Source: an uncultured Clostridia bacterium
GTDB taxonomy: Bacteria; Bacillota; Clostridia; Christensenellales; Aristaeellaceae
DNA: 42,791 bases
NCBI GenBank assembly: GCA_947166385.1
Contig: CAMVEB010000032.1
Location: 1-42,791, forward strand
Direction of reading: 5' to 3'
The position numbers and the translations under genes are program-made. The notes beneath the pieces are model-generated. The model was not told the origin of the DNA, did no database searches, and saw only the letters and a program-made list of their open reading frames with translations. This document shows positions 24,828 to 32,848 of the stretch, piece after piece. Position 1 is the stretch's first letter. Every line of letters begins with the position of its first letter.

Positions 24828-25193
24828 ATGGAACTGAAGACGATTGAATATCCTCTGTCGATTTGCAAAATGACAGATGTATCAGATATAGACCTGAAAG
24901 CAGACTTTTATTTTGTGGGAAAGACAGATGAGGAACTGTCACTGGTATGCAAAACGGAAGATGTACCATTAAAGACGATAGAACGTGATGATGGATGGCG
25001 TGGATTCCGTATTCAGGGAGTGCTTGATTTTTCGCTGATCGGGATCCTGTCAAAGCTGTCCGGAATCCTTGCGGAACACAAAATCGGAATCTTCGCTGTT
25101 TCGACATACAACACGGATTATATCCTTGTGAAAGGAGCAAACTTCAATCGGGCATTGGAAGCACTGGCGTCCGAAGGATACACAGTGGTATGA
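24828..25193 (+). CDS. ACT-domain-containing protein
   Basis: A 121-residue ACT-domain protein of the CASTOR-like ACT_7 class. The N-terminal part has the domain's first strands (MELKTIEYPLSICKM) and the C-terminal half ends ILAEHKIGIFAVSTYNTDYILV, the typical ACT_7 ending. ACT domains bind amino acids. ATG 24828 has AGGAGA seven bases upstream; the longer frame from 24771 overlaps the remnant. It probably senses an amino acid but has no enzyme domain, so the ligand is unknown. Confidence 0.85.
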   Translation: MELKTIEYPLSICKMTDVSDIDLKADFYFVGKTDEELSLVCKTEDVPLKTIERDDGWRGFRIQGVLDFSLIGILSKLSGILAEHKIGIFAVSTYNTDYILVKGANFNRALEALASEGYTVV

Positions 25194-25218
25194 CTCCCGG
25201 TTGACTGGTTAACGAATT

Positions 25219-26034
25219 ATGATTGTTACGATTACTGATGATTTCGACCTGAGGAAAATTGCTGAAAGCGGGCAATGCTTCCGTTGGCACATCATTGATG
25301 AAAACACCTTTCAGATCATTGCGGGAAATCGGTGCCTTTACATTTCTCACATCGCAGATCAAACCTGGCAGGCGGATTGCGATGAAAACACATTCCAGGC
25401 GTACTGGTATCCCTATTTTGATCTGGATGAAAACTATCAGGCTATTCGTGAACGGATATCTTCTGACCGGGATCCTTTTTTATGGAAGGCCATGGAACAT
25501 GAAAAAGGCATCCGTATCCTTCGACAGGATCCCTGGGAAATGCTGATTACTTCCATCATCACACAGAACAGAAACATACCGGCCATTCAACGCTCCATAG
25601 AGATGTTATCGCAGACGTGCGGAAACCTTCAGCATGATTCCAAGGGCCGCGAATTCTATGCTTTTCCGGCTCCTAATCAGATCATCACGCTGAGCGAACA
25701 GCAACTGCTTGACTGCAAGCTTGGATACCGCTGGAAGTATGTACATGCTGCCGCGGAGGCCGTCGAGGATGGAAAGATCAATCTCCAGAAACTTCAGAAG
25801 GCAAACTGCAGCGAGGCGATTCGGCAATTGACCGGAATATATGGAATTGGGAACAAGGTTGCAAGCTGTGTCGCTTTGTTTGGTTTGCATCAGATGGATG
25901 CCTTTCCCCGGGACGTATGGATTAACAGGGTTCTGGAAAATGAGTATCCAAGCGGATATCCATTTGAAAATTACAGTCCGTATAACGGTGTTTATCAGCA
26001 GTACATGTTCGCATATTACAGAAATCGGGAGTAG
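25219..26034 (+). CDS. ogg: 8-oxoguanine DNA glycosylase (OGG type)
   Basis: A 271-residue DNA glycosylase. The N-terminal OGG_N domain (QCFRWHIIDENTF) leads into a HhH-GPD domain (LTGIYGIGNKVASCV). The catalytic Lys is 173 in LGYRWKYV and the catalytic Asp is 232 in AFPRDVWI, both as in OGG1. It removes 8-oxoguanine and cleaves the strand by beta-elimination. ATG 25219 lacks a clear ribosome binding site, and TTGACTGG just upstream could be part of a promoter. A bidirectional terminator follows about 95 bases downstream. Confidence 0.93.
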   Translation: MIVTITDDFDLRKIAESGQCFRWHIIDENTFQIIAGNRCLYISHIADQTWQADCDENTFQAYWYPYFDLDENYQAIRERISSDRDPFLWKAMEHEKGIRILRQDPWEMLITSIITQNRNIPAIQRSIEMLSQTCGNLQHDSKGREFYAFPAPNQIITLSEQQLLDCKLGYRWKYVHAAAEAVEDGKINLQKLQKANCSEAIRQLTGIYGIGNKVASCVALFGLHQMDAFPRDVWINRVLENEYPSGYPFENYSPYNGVYQQYMFAYYRNRE

Positions 26035-26129
26035 AGTAAGAACAAGAAGAATGACGTAAATGAATAATCACTCGGAGATGATCATCTGTCAAACACAGGA
26101 TTCTTCCGTATGGAATGCTGTGATAAGAA

Positions 26130-26157
26130 AACAGGAAGCGGGTTACTGCTTCCTGTT
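26130..26157. terminator. bidirectional terminator between ogg and the HipA-like gene
   Basis: AACAGGAAGC (26130-26139) pairs perfectly with GCTTCCTGTT (26148-26157) around GGGTTACT, with short T tracts on both strands. It overlaps the stop codon of the HipA-like gene and serves both converging genes. Confidence 0.75.
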
Positions 26158-27172
26158 ATTTCAGATAGGCAGCGCAAGCCTCATATGCCTGTTTCATGTA
26201 AGGATGTTCTTTCATGGCGCTGCATAGTACTTTAAGATTCTTATAATCCCAGCTGTCAGCGTTCTTCATATAGAGCTTAAGCATGCCATCTGAATAGGTG
26301 CCACTCGGGTTGGCAAGGTAAGCCTGGTTGTTGTCAAAATTCGGTGCCAGTCGGAGTACTTCCCCTGTTTCAGAGGAACGAATGAAACCATAGTTACGCA
26401 TATGGCGATCTGTGTTAAGGAAAGCGGCATCCGCAATAAGAATTCGTTTCCACGCTTTTTCGAATTCAGGTCCGAGAGAAGCAATGTTCTGATAAATCAC
26501 ATCTTCATCATCGCTGGGATCGTCGAAGAAAAAGCGGAAAGAATCATATGGTTCAAAGAACTCTTTCGGTTGAAGGAAATTGCGGGATTTTACCCGTTTA
26601 CGGAAGCTTCCCATATATGTGTATTCTGCAGCGTCCCATCCAATTTCCCGTAATATACGACTGATCTCTACTTCCGCTTTGGAGGCTTCAGTTGGCTGGA
26701 GCTTATACAACCACCACGCGCCTTTTTCATACTTCCATGTCTTTGTAAAGCTTCCGTCCGTGGATGCATTTGGAGTTGCCACCTGCAGATTTCGTAAACT
26801 CGTATCACTTGAAACAAGAATAAAGTTACTGACCGTATTCTGGCTTTCCGGTTTGCATAATTGCAGTCTCGGCGTGAAATTGCCTTCCTCAAAGCAGGTG
26901 AAAGTATCGGAAATGCTGAACATGTGCGTGCGAAGTACCAGAATCGTTTTATCACGGCTTCCCAGCAATTCATTCATCAAGTTCCGGTGTTGGACGTTGT
27001 TTAGATCTACAGCCCGTTCCCTCAGCCAGGATGAAAAGCCTTCAGCGGTTGAGTGGCGGATCTGCATTGGGAGTAAATCGGGTTTTTCCGGGAAATACTC
27101 AGATATGATAGATTTTGACACAGAGAATCGTGCAACCCGGACATCATCGTTATAAAGATTATACTGAGCCAA
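26156..27172 (-). CDS. HipA-like / CtkA-type serine-threonine kinase, stand-alone
   Basis: A 338-residue protein with a HipA-type kinase core. The ATP-binding part is TWKYEKGAWWLYKLQPTE, the catalytic loop is DAAFLNTDRHMRNYGFI and the metal motif is LAPNFDNNQAY, with Asn-Phe-Asp where DFD/DFG would be. The first 140 residues match no module I recognise, and there is no N-terminal HipA_N domain. HipA kinases phosphorylate glutamyl-tRNA synthetase or other proteins and need HipB; no HipB-like protein is adjacent. GTG 27181 is in frame, but TTG 27172 is eight bases after GGGAGG and gives a better start. Its promoter region has an ATTGCGAAC repeat set. Confidence 0.8.
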   Translation of the reverse strand: MAQYNLYNDDVRVARFSVSKSIISEYFPEKPDLLPMQIRHSTAEGFSSWLRERAVDLNNVQHRNLMNELLGSRDKTILVLRTHMFSISDTFTCFEEGNFTPRLQLCKPESQNTVSNFILVSSDTSLRNLQVATPNASTDGSFTKTWKYEKGAWWLYKLQPTEASKAEVEISRILREIGWDAAEYTYMGSFRKRVKSRNFLQPKEFFEPYDSFRFFFDDPSDDEDVIYQNIASLGPEFEKAWKRILIADAAFLNTDRHMRNYGFIRSSETGEVLRLAPNFDNNQAYLANPSGTYSDGMLKLYMKNADSWDYKNLKVLCSAMKEHPYMKQAYEACAAYLK

Positions 27173-27201
27173 AATCCTCACCTCCCACTACGATTGCGTT
27201 C

Positions 27202-27230
27202 AGTATACCATTGAATGCGTCTTTTTTCCA
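27202..27230 (-). promoter_or_regulatory. promoter of the HipA-like gene
   Basis: Minus strand TATACT (27202-27207) with a TGn extension and TGGAAA (27225-27230) as -35 at 17 bases. Confidence 0.6.
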
Positions 27231-27244
27231 GTTAAATACAGCTA

Positions 27245-27295
27245 GTCCGCAATCTGGTTTTTGTGCCTGATTGCGAACTTGTTTTATTGCGAACT
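27245..27295 (-). repeat. direct and inverted ATTGCGAAC repeats upstream of the HipA-like promoter
   Basis: ATTGCGAACT occurs twice in direct orientation on the plus strand (27270-27279 and 27286-27295, 16 bases apart), and a near-inverted copy, GTCCGCAAT, is at 27245-27253. The array is immediately upstream of the -35 and could be an operator. Confidence 0.55.
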
Positions 27296-27303
27296 GGAAT
27301 TTG

Positions 27304-27402
27304 TCAAATGAAATTTGCACCAATATTGAAAGCCTGAACCAGAGTTTTCGGGAATAGCGCATCATGCACAGCTTTCTTGTGCTCTTCGGGAAATCCCGCC
27401 AT
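27304..27402 (-). CDS. tiny ORF, 32 aa (possible)
   Basis: ATG 27402 encodes MAGFPEEHKKAVHDALF and ends AFNIGANFI. A weak GAGGG precedes it. Third of three small frames on the same strand after the phosphatase gene, upstream of the HipA-like gene's repeat region. No family recognised. Confidence 0.3.
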   Translation of the reverse strand: MAGFPEEHKKAVHDALFPKTLVQAFNIGANFI

Positions 27403-27427
27403 TGTCCCTCAGAAATACATATTCGAA

Positions 27428-27535
27428 TTACATGATCTGCAACAGATTTTTCAACGCCTCGCTGTTCGGAACCACGGCTCCTCTGAATGCGTTGTTGATA
27501 ATGTGAGGAGCAACTTTCTTTGTTTCCTCATGCAT
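27428..27535 (-). CDS. tiny ORF, 35 aa (possible)
   Basis: ATG 27535 is six bases after GGGGGAG, a strong ribosome binding site, and encodes 35 residues beginning MHEETKKVAPHIINNAF. It is too short for gene finders and resembles no family I know. The good start site is the main argument for expression. It could also be a remnant. Confidence 0.4.
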   Translation of the reverse strand: MHEETKKVAPHIINNAFRGAVVPNSEALKNLLQIM

Positions 27536-27558
27536 ATCTTTCTCCCCCATAAACAGTG

Positions 27559-27603
27559 TCAGGAAGAGCAGCCTTCTACGCTGATCTCTTTGATTTGAGT
27601 CAT
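27559..27603 (-). CDS. tiny ORF, 14 aa (possible)
   Basis: ATG 27603 is eight bases after AAGGAG and encodes MTQIKEISVEGCSS. A Cys-Ser-Ser end on a short peptide with a good ribosome binding site is suggestive of a leader or a precursor, but it is too short to judge. It lies 56 bases after the phosphatase stop. Confidence 0.3.
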   Translation of the reverse strand: MTQIKEISVEGCSS

Positions 27604-27658
27604 TTCATGTTTCTCCTTATATCATACCGTTTTCCGGCAGGCCCGTCGGACGATTTCT

Positions 27659-28453
27659 TTATTCCGAAACAAGATATTGCTCTTTCATTTGTTTCAATCC
27701 TTCTGTGGTGATGCATAAACCGTCCCGGATGAATGCGTTCATGCTGCCGTATTTTTCGTCGATTGCCTGATAATAGGTTTCGATATATTCCTTTTCTGTA
27801 CCGAAAAGATAACGCAGGGACTCATCCGCTTTCGGATCGTCTATGCCGCATTGCTTTTTGACAAGGGCAGTCAGCATCCCGGTATCCTGTTCAAGGTATT
27901 CATTTGTTTTCAGGTAATCCGAGATGATCTCGTTCCGGGAAATTCCCAGTATTTCTTCCACAATAACAGACGCGATCCCGGCGCGGTCTTTTCCTGCTGT
28001 GCAATGCCACAGGACGGCTCTGTCCTGCAGCCCCAGCAGCAAATCTGTAAACCCGGCATACTTCCTGACCACGTCATCCGACACGAAGGCGCGGTACATG
28101 TCGCACATATACTGTTTTGCTTCTTTCGGCTTCAGGATGAACTTTCGGAACATTTCCATAAGTGCTCCCTGCTCCCGGGAGATCCCGGCTGTCAGATCGT
28201 CCACAATAGGAATATGAATGCTCTCCGTTCCGGAAATCTTCTGATCAGGCTGTTCCCTCCTTTCGGCGTCTGTCCTGAAATCAACGATGACAGGAGCGAT
28301 TCGCGCCAGTTTGTCTGTATCCGACACGGAGAGCCTGTTCAGGTGACCGGAGCGGTACAGCATACCCTGGATAATCCTGCGCCCGTCCGTAGCAACCATG
28401 CCTCCGAGGTCTCTTGTGTTATGTAATTGGTCAAACTGCACAAGCCTGCTCAT
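27659..28453 (-). CDS. tyrosine-protein phosphatase (Y_phosphatase3 type)
   Basis: A 264-residue phosphatase. The P-loop is LWHCTAGKDRAGIAS (HCxxGKDRxG) and the N-terminal substrate region has NTRDLGGM and GMLYRSGHL, as in bacterial LipA/Lmo1800-type phosphatases that act on phosphotyrosine and phosphoinositides. No signal peptide is seen. An in-frame ATG at 28465 covers the ribosome binding site GGAGG, so ATG 28453 (GGAGGCAGAA before it) is the start. Promoter TTGCGA-17-TATAAT lies about 75 bases upstream. Confidence 0.9.
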   Translation of the reverse strand: MSRLVQFDQLHNTRDLGGMVATDGRRIIQGMLYRSGHLNRLSVSDTDKLARIAPVIVDFRTDAERREQPDQKISGTESIHIPIVDDLTAGISREQGALMEMFRKFILKPKEAKQYMCDMYRAFVSDDVVRKYAGFTDLLLGLQDRAVLWHCTAGKDRAGIASVIVEEILGISRNEIISDYLKTNEYLEQDTGMLTALVKKQCGIDDPKADESLRYLFGTEKEYIETYYQAIDEKYGSMNAFIRDGLCITTEGLKQMKEQYLVSE

Positions 28454-28528
28454 TTCTGCCTCCATAGGGCCTGATGTCCCGAAAAATTCAGATTCCGTAG
28501 TTTTAACTGTGCTTCTCAGCGTCTGCTC

Positions 28529-28557
28529 ATTATACCCCTGAACCCCTTATCTCGCAA
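28529..28557 (-). promoter_or_regulatory. promoter of the tyrosine phosphatase gene
   Basis: Minus strand TTGCGA (28552-28557), 17 bases, TATAAT (28529-28534). It shares TTCTTTTCTTGCG and surrounding bases with the promoter at 19457-19485. Confidence 0.7.
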
Positions 28558-28763
28558 GAAAAGAAGGTGAAGCCTTGCTTTACAAGAACTGCGCTGTGTC
28601 TTACTATTTGTAAACTGATACGCTATAGCTGCTTTACACGATCCTGGTCTTGGGCATCCGTCAGTTCGGCCGTCATGAACGGTACGAAAACTGGTAATTC
28701 CAGATTCTGAAGCAATTTGATTTTTGATTTACATATGCCCTGCGTGCCGCACAGACAAACAGC
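28558..28763. other. gene-free stretch upstream of the phosphatase promoter
   Basis: Between the phosphatase promoter and the terminator of the flavin reductase gene no open frame is supported. An inverted repeat TTTACAA / TTGTAAA lies near 28570-28615. Nothing else was seen. Confidence 0.4.
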
Positions 28764-28791
28764 ACCCAACCCTTGCTGTGAAGGGCCGGGT
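28764..28791 (-). terminator. terminator of the EamA-flavin reductase transcript
   Basis: ACCCAACCCTT (28764-28774) pairs with AAGGGCCGGGT (28781-28791) around GCTGTG, with two G:T pairs when read on the minus strand. The T tract is weak on the minus strand (TGTTTG) and four T on the plus strand. Confidence 0.5.
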
Positions 28792-28810
28792 TTTCAACTT
28801 CGGGAAACAA

Positions 28811-29359
28811 TTATTTCAGCTTCAGACCATCTTTGAAAGCGTTACCAACGATTTCACCCACAACACGGTAGGCGTTGAAAGACGGGTCGAAGATGATCGG
28901 CTTCAGTTTCCCCAGATCCACCTTGCCGTCTGTCAGAATGCTTTCATCCGCCTGGGAAGCCACGATTTCACCAATGACATATCCGGTCTCCGGATCCCAG
29001 GATTTGACTTTGCATTCCAGCGTCAGCGGATATTCCTCGATGATCGGCGCGTTGACATGCCGGCTTTTGTGCACATGGCAGTCGGCTTTTTCAATTTTGT
29101 TGACCTTTTTCCCGGTTTCCACGCCGAAATAGTCCGAGATCAGCATGGTATCCACCGTGCCGAAGGCAACCGTGAACGCGCCGGTTTTCTCAAAGTTCTC
29201 CGTTGTCTTGTGTTTGGACAGCATGATCGTGATCTCATTCATGTCACTCTGCATGGCCCAGGCGGCGTTCATCGCGTTCGGAACACCGTTTTCGTCATAG
29301 GTTCCGATGATACAGACAGCTTCCGGGGTGATGACTGATTTGTTTCCTGCAAACTCCAT
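28811..29359 (-). CDS. flavin reductase-like (FMN-binding split-barrel) protein
   Basis: A 182-residue split-barrel flavin-binding protein. Residues VCIIGTYDENGVPNAMNAAW and KHKTTENFEKTGAFTVAF match the flavin-reductase-like family, with GNKSVITPE at the start. Members bind FMN and reduce flavins or small molecules with NAD(P)H. The frame begins at 29383, but ATG 29359 follows GGAGG at six bases. The upstream EamA gene ends 29 bases before it on the same strand, so the two are probably cotranscribed. A second family member lies at 32186. Confidence 0.88.
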   Translation of the reverse strand: MEFAGNKSVITPEAVCIIGTYDENGVPNAMNAAWAMQSDMNEITIMLSKHKTTENFEKTGAFTVAFGTVDTMLISDYFGVETGKKVNKIEKADCHVHKSRHVNAPIIEEYPLTLECKVKSWDPETGYVIGEIVASQADESILTDGKVDLGKLKPIIFDPSFNAYRVVGEIVGNAFKDGLKLK

Positions 29360-29388
29360 AGGTTTCCTCCATTCCGCAGACAATACTG

Positions 29389-30282
29389 CTATGTTTTCTT
29401 TTTATTCAAGTTCAGAATAACCACGGCGGAAAGGATCAGGAGAATTCCCAATCCGGAAAGTAAATTCAGGGGCTCGGAAAAAACCAGGATCCCGACCAGC
29501 GTTGCCACCATCGGCTCGATCGTGGCGATGATTCCCGCCCTGCTCGCTTCCACGGTGCGAAGGCCAAGCGTATAGGACAGAAATGGGATGACCGCTGTCA
29601 CCAGCGCGGTCAGACAGCAGAAGAAAAGCAGCCACGGCAGGTCCGGCGCGGCGGTAAACTTTGAACCCATATCTCCCGGTCCGCAGATTGCCCAGGAACC
29701 GGCAGCCGCGAACAGGAAGGTATATGCTGTGACCGTATAGGGAGAATACTTCCGGAGTGCAACAGTCCCCAGGATGCTGTACAGGCCGTATCCGATCCCG
29801 GAGCCCAGGCCGATCAGCAGGCCGGTCAGTGTAATCCCTTCCCCGGAGATCCCGGAAACCAATACACAGCCGGCAAATGCCAGTGCCAGCGCCAGCAGTT
29901 TCCTTCCGTTCAGCTTTTCATGGAAGAACAGCACAGACATCAGCATAATCCAGATCGGAGAGGTATAGAGCAGGATTGCCGCGGTCGAAAGCGGCATCAT
30001 CGTGATGGCCGTGAAATAACAGATCGTGAAGAACAGGATGCTCCCGAAGCCCAATCCGAGGAAAAGCGGCAAATCCCGAAGAGCGATCCGGAAACCGGAA
30101 CGGTCTTTGATGAGCAGCAGGATACAGAAAAACAGCGCAGCCAATGTAATGCGGATCGACACGATCTGGACGGAACTGAAGCCAAAGGATGTCAGCTTTC
30201 TGACAAAAATGCCCATACTGCCCCAGAAACAACCGGCAAGAATAATCAGTAACGGGCCAATATTGCGTTTGCTCTTTCCCAT
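29389..30282 (-). CDS. EamA/DMT-family transporter
   Basis: A 297-residue protein with about ten membrane segments in two EamA repeats (FWGSMGIFVRKLTSFGFSS, then the second repeat from TGLLIGLGSGIGYGLYSIL). EamA proteins export amino acids, metabolites or drugs; the substrate is unknown. ATG 30282 is just after GGGGGAGGAG, five bases away; the frame further upstream to 30327 is not needed. An extended -10 promoter lies 45 bases upstream. Divergent from the XRE operon. Confidence 0.9.
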   Translation of the reverse strand: MGKSKRNIGPLLIILAGCFWGSMGIFVRKLTSFGFSSVQIVSIRITLAALFFCILLLIKDRSGFRIALRDLPLFLGLGFGSILFFTICYFTAITMMPLSTAAILLYTSPIWIMLMSVLFFHEKLNGRKLLALALAFAGCVLVSGISGEGITLTGLLIGLGSGIGYGLYSILGTVALRKYSPYTVTAYTFLFAAAGSWAICGPGDMGSKFTAAPDLPWLLFFCCLTALVTAVIPFLSYTLGLRTVEASRAGIIATIEPMVATLVGILVFSEPLNLLSGLGILLILSAVVILNLNKKKT

Positions 30283-30325
30283 TACAACTCCTCCCCCGGA
30301 TCGGCGCCTCTGGTTTGTATCATTC

Positions 30326-30354
30326 ATAATACCATGGATCAGTGTATTTCAAAA
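30326..30354 (-). promoter_or_regulatory. promoter of the EamA gene
   Basis: Minus strand TATTAT (30326-30331) with TGn extension, and TTTTGA (30349-30354) at 17 bases. Confidence 0.5.
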
Positions 30355-30403
30355 GTTTTTCATTTTGCCCCGGAAGCGCTTCGCTGTACGAACTCGTTTC
30401 TGT

Positions 30404-30541
30404 TTGTACAATACTCTGTACGATTAGCATGTTCATTGTAACATCTGCCTGCTCATCTATCAATATGTTTGCAATGTTCAATCGACATTTTGCTGTGTTC
30501 ATTGACGAAATGTAGCGTATATTGTACAATATGAACAAACA
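30404..30541. promoter_or_regulatory. repeat-rich operator region between EamA and the XRE operon
   Basis: A perfect 14-bp palindrome ATATTGTACAATAT (30519-30532) overlaps the XRE promoter -10. TTGTACAAT also occurs at 30404-30412. TGTTCA-based repeats occur at 30430-30442, 30475-30486 and 30496-30505 in direct orientation and once inverted near 30532-30541. These are candidate sites for the XRE regulator. Confidence 0.6.
30502..30530 (+). promoter_or_regulatory. sigma-A promoter of the XRE operon
   Basis: TTGACG (30502-30507), 17 bases, TACAAT (30525-30530). The palindrome at 30519-30532 covers the -10, which fits autorepression. Confidence 0.7.
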
Positions 30542-30561
30542 TGCAGGAAAGGATATTTCAC

Positions 30562-31122
30562 ATGATTCACTGCAATTTGACCACTCTTCTGGCGCAAAGG
30601 AATCTGAAAATATCGAAAGTCTTCCAGGATACTGGGATTTCCCGGACTACACTTACCGCTCTGGCCTACAATCATGCTCAGGGCATTCAGTTCGATACGC
30701 TGAACACACTCTGCACTTACCTGAAGGTCAGCCCTGCGGATCTGATTCTTCATGTGCCAGTGGATGTATCGTGGACGAAAGAATGGTATGCGGAAACAGG
30801 CACAGACGGGCGGTATTACACTGTCACACTGACCATTAAGGAAAGAGGAAAAGAAAAACAGTATCCCATGTGTCTGAAAACCTTCCGATACATGGATGAA
30901 AAACCCCGTTGTGAAATCATTTTATCTTTTGAGGCTCCTCCGGAAGAACCGGATATGCCGGTGGTTTCCGCAGCGGATGCTAAAAAATGTATTGAAATCA
31001 TTGATGCGCTGCCTGTTGAATGCATCGCTGATCTGGTAAACCGTATGATAAAGGATTTCTCGGCTCCTGATCTGGAAGATAATGCGGTTTCCTTCTCCTG
31101 GCCTTTCCATACAGGCTGGTAA
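30562..31122 (+). CDS. XRE-family transcriptional regulator
   Basis: A 186-residue protein with an N-terminal Cro/C1-type helix-turn-helix (LTTLLAQRNLKISKVFQDTG then ISRTTLTALAYNHAQG, residues 5-65) and a C-terminal part with no known domain. The HTH_26 type is common in Firmicutes and usually autoregulates. The frame begins at 30541, but ATG 30562 has AAAGGA eight bases upstream. Its TAA overlaps the next ATG, so it heads a three-gene operon. Palindromes in its promoter suggest it controls itself and perhaps the divergent EamA gene. Confidence 0.85.
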   Translation: MIHCNLTTLLAQRNLKISKVFQDTGISRTTLTALAYNHAQGIQFDTLNTLCTYLKVSPADLILHVPVDVSWTKEWYAETGTDGRYYTVTLTIKERGKEKQYPMCLKTFRYMDEKPRCEIILSFEAPPEEPDMPVVSAADAKKCIEIIDALPVECIADLVNRMIKDFSAPDLEDNAVSFSWPFHTGW

Positions 31123-31580
31123 TGCATATGACGATTTACATTGATGCGGATGCCTGCCCGGTGACCCACATTGCGGAGGATATTGCCCGGAAGCATGAAA
31201 TTCCGGTCACCCTGCTCTGCGATACCAATCACCAGCTGACATCAAATTACAGTACCGTCAAGGTCATCGGAGCCGGCGCGGATGCGGTGGACATTGCGCT
31301 GATCAATCTCTGTAAACGCGGAGACATCGTTGTCACACAGGATTACGGCGTTGCCGCGCTGGCCCTGGGAAAAGGCGCGAAGGCGATTCACCAGAGCGGC
31401 AGATGGTATACGGATGACAACATAGACGGCCTGCTGATGGAACGGCATCTGGCCAGGAAAGCCAGGCGCAGCGGGAAGCAACATCTGAAAGGCCCTGCCA
31501 GGCGGACAGAGGAAGATGACAAACGGTTCGCGGAAAGCTTTGAACGAATGATTACACAGGCGGAGGAAGCATCCAAATGA
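31122..31580 (+). CDS. YaiI/YqxD family protein (DUF188, PIN-like)
   Basis: A 152-residue DUF188 protein of the YaiI/YqxD family. MTIYIDADACPV and VVTQDYGVAALALGKGA are family marks; the fold is PIN-like and the acidic residues suggest metal binding, but activity is unproven. The ATG overlaps the XRE stop (TAATG); ATG 31128 is an alternative. Its stop overlaps the next start (ATGA). Confidence 0.92.
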   Translation: MHMTIYIDADACPVTHIAEDIARKHEIPVTLLCDTNHQLTSNYSTVKVIGAGADAVDIALINLCKRGDIVVTQDYGVAALALGKGAKAIHQSGRWYTDDNIDGLLMERHLARKARRSGKQHLKGPARRTEEDDKRFAESFERMITQAEEASK

Positions 31581-31996
31581 GCAAATACACTGATCTGGCC
31601 ATGGAACGCCGCGGTCACTTTACTCCGGAAGGAAGGCCTGCCTGGAATTGCTGCCAGTCAGTCGTTTCCGTTTTCGCGGAGGATGCCGGATATGACGAGA
31701 ACGCCTGTATGAAAGCCGCGACCTATTTCCGCGGAGGAATGCAGATGGGTTCGGTTTGCGGCGCGATCACCGGCAGCCTGATGGCCCTTGGTCTGGCCGG
31801 CGTTGATGATCCGCAGGCGGCCAACGACCTGATTCGCAGAGTCCGGAATAACCATAACGGTATGATCAACTGTAAAGATCTGCTCCGGATCAATGCTGAA
31901 AACGGCGGGGAAAAGATGCCGCACTGCAACGCAATGATCCGGGAATGCATCGGATATGTTGAAGAAATTCTGCAGGCGAAAGGAAAACTGAAATGA
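31577..31996 (+). CDS. C_GCAxxG_C_C family redox-type protein
   Basis: A 139-residue member of the C_GCAxxG_C_C family. Cys pattern: NCCQSV, the CGAITGSLMALGL motif, NCKDLL and HCNAMI. The family is thought to bind a redox cofactor or metal; function is unproven. It overlaps the DUF188 stop (ATGA) and closes the operon. Confidence 0.88.
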   Translation: MSKYTDLAMERRGHFTPEGRPAWNCCQSVVSVFAEDAGYDENACMKAATYFRGGMQMGSVCGAITGSLMALGLAGVDDPQAANDLIRRVRNNHNGMINCKDLLRINAENGGEKMPHCNAMIRECIGYVEEILQAKGKLK

Positions 31997-32148
31997 TCAC
32001 AGTTATCAGAGAAATCTTCAATGTTTTCAGTTCCTTTCCTGTTTCCCTTCTGTCAGTTTCATCAGGATCTCACCGATATCATCATCAATACAGATAATGA
32101 CTTTTGTCAGGATACACAAAACAATTCTTCCCCAATTTATTCCCCACA

Positions 32149-32157
32149 TGGTATAAT
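32149..32157 (+). promoter_or_regulatory. extended -10 promoter of the second flavin reductase gene
   Basis: TATAAT at 32152-32157 is preceded by TGn. No good -35 is seen. Ribosome binding site GGAGGAG follows 15 bases later. Confidence 0.55.
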
Positions 32158-32185
32158 CAGAAATATTATCGGAGGAGTAACAGTA

Positions 32186-32845
32186 ATGAAATACACTTAT
32201 TCTGAAATGCCCGAATCCATGAAGGGCAACTATGCTGATGTCTCGAGAGCTTGGGGCTTCTGCTGGAAAGAATTCGTGATGACGGTACCGTCACCAATGT
32301 TTCTGGTGACGACCTACAAAGCAAATGGCCTGACCAACGCGTGTATGCAGTCCTGGTCCACTTTCACCAGTGCCAATCATGGGAAAGGGTATTATGCAAT
32401 TCTCGGAAGTGTGAATAAGGGAGGCCATCTGTACAGCACACTGAAAGAGAAACGGGAGGCTGTAATCAACTTCTTTTCCCCAGACTATTATGATGCCTGC
32501 ATGGCCACGATCAGGCATAATGAAGCAGAAACGGACGAAATCCCTGCAGCCGGGTTAACAGCAGAGCCCGCCAGCTGGGTAAATGCACCGATAGTCCGGG
32601 AGTGCTTCATGAATCTCGAGTGCCGGTATGTCTGGGAAAAAGAGATTGTTCCGGGAGACGATCATGCGATGATTTGCCTGGAAGTGATCAGCGCTCATAT
32701 TGATGAGGCATATCTGGCAGACAAGACTGGAGAAAAGGGACTCCTGTACAATATCCATTATCAGCTGAATCCGGAACATATTGAGAAAACAAATCATGAT
32801 TACGCGGGCGTGATTGTGAAGAAGATCGATATGGGGGAATACTGA
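32186..32845 (+). CDS. flavin reductase-like (FMN-binding split-barrel) protein, second copy
   Basis: A 219-residue split-barrel flavoprotein-like protein. MFLVTTYKANGLTNACMQSW and EKREAVINFFSPDYYDACM match the flavin-reductase family; it is longer than the copy at 28811. The substrate is unknown. ATG 32186 follows GGAGGAG at eight bases, and the longer frame from 32021 is not supported. Downstream is a truncated NUDIX frame. Confidence 0.88.
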   Translation: MKYTYSEMPESMKGNYADVSRAWGFCWKEFVMTVPSPMFLVTTYKANGLTNACMQSWSTFTSANHGKGYYAILGSVNKGGHLYSTLKEKREAVINFFSPDYYDACMATIRHNEAETDEIPAAGLTAEPASWVNAPIVRECFMNLECRYVWEKEIVPGDDHAMICLEVISAHIDEAYLADKTGEKGLLYNIHYQLNPEHIEKTNHDYAGVIVKKIDMGEY

Positions 32846-32848
32846 TAG

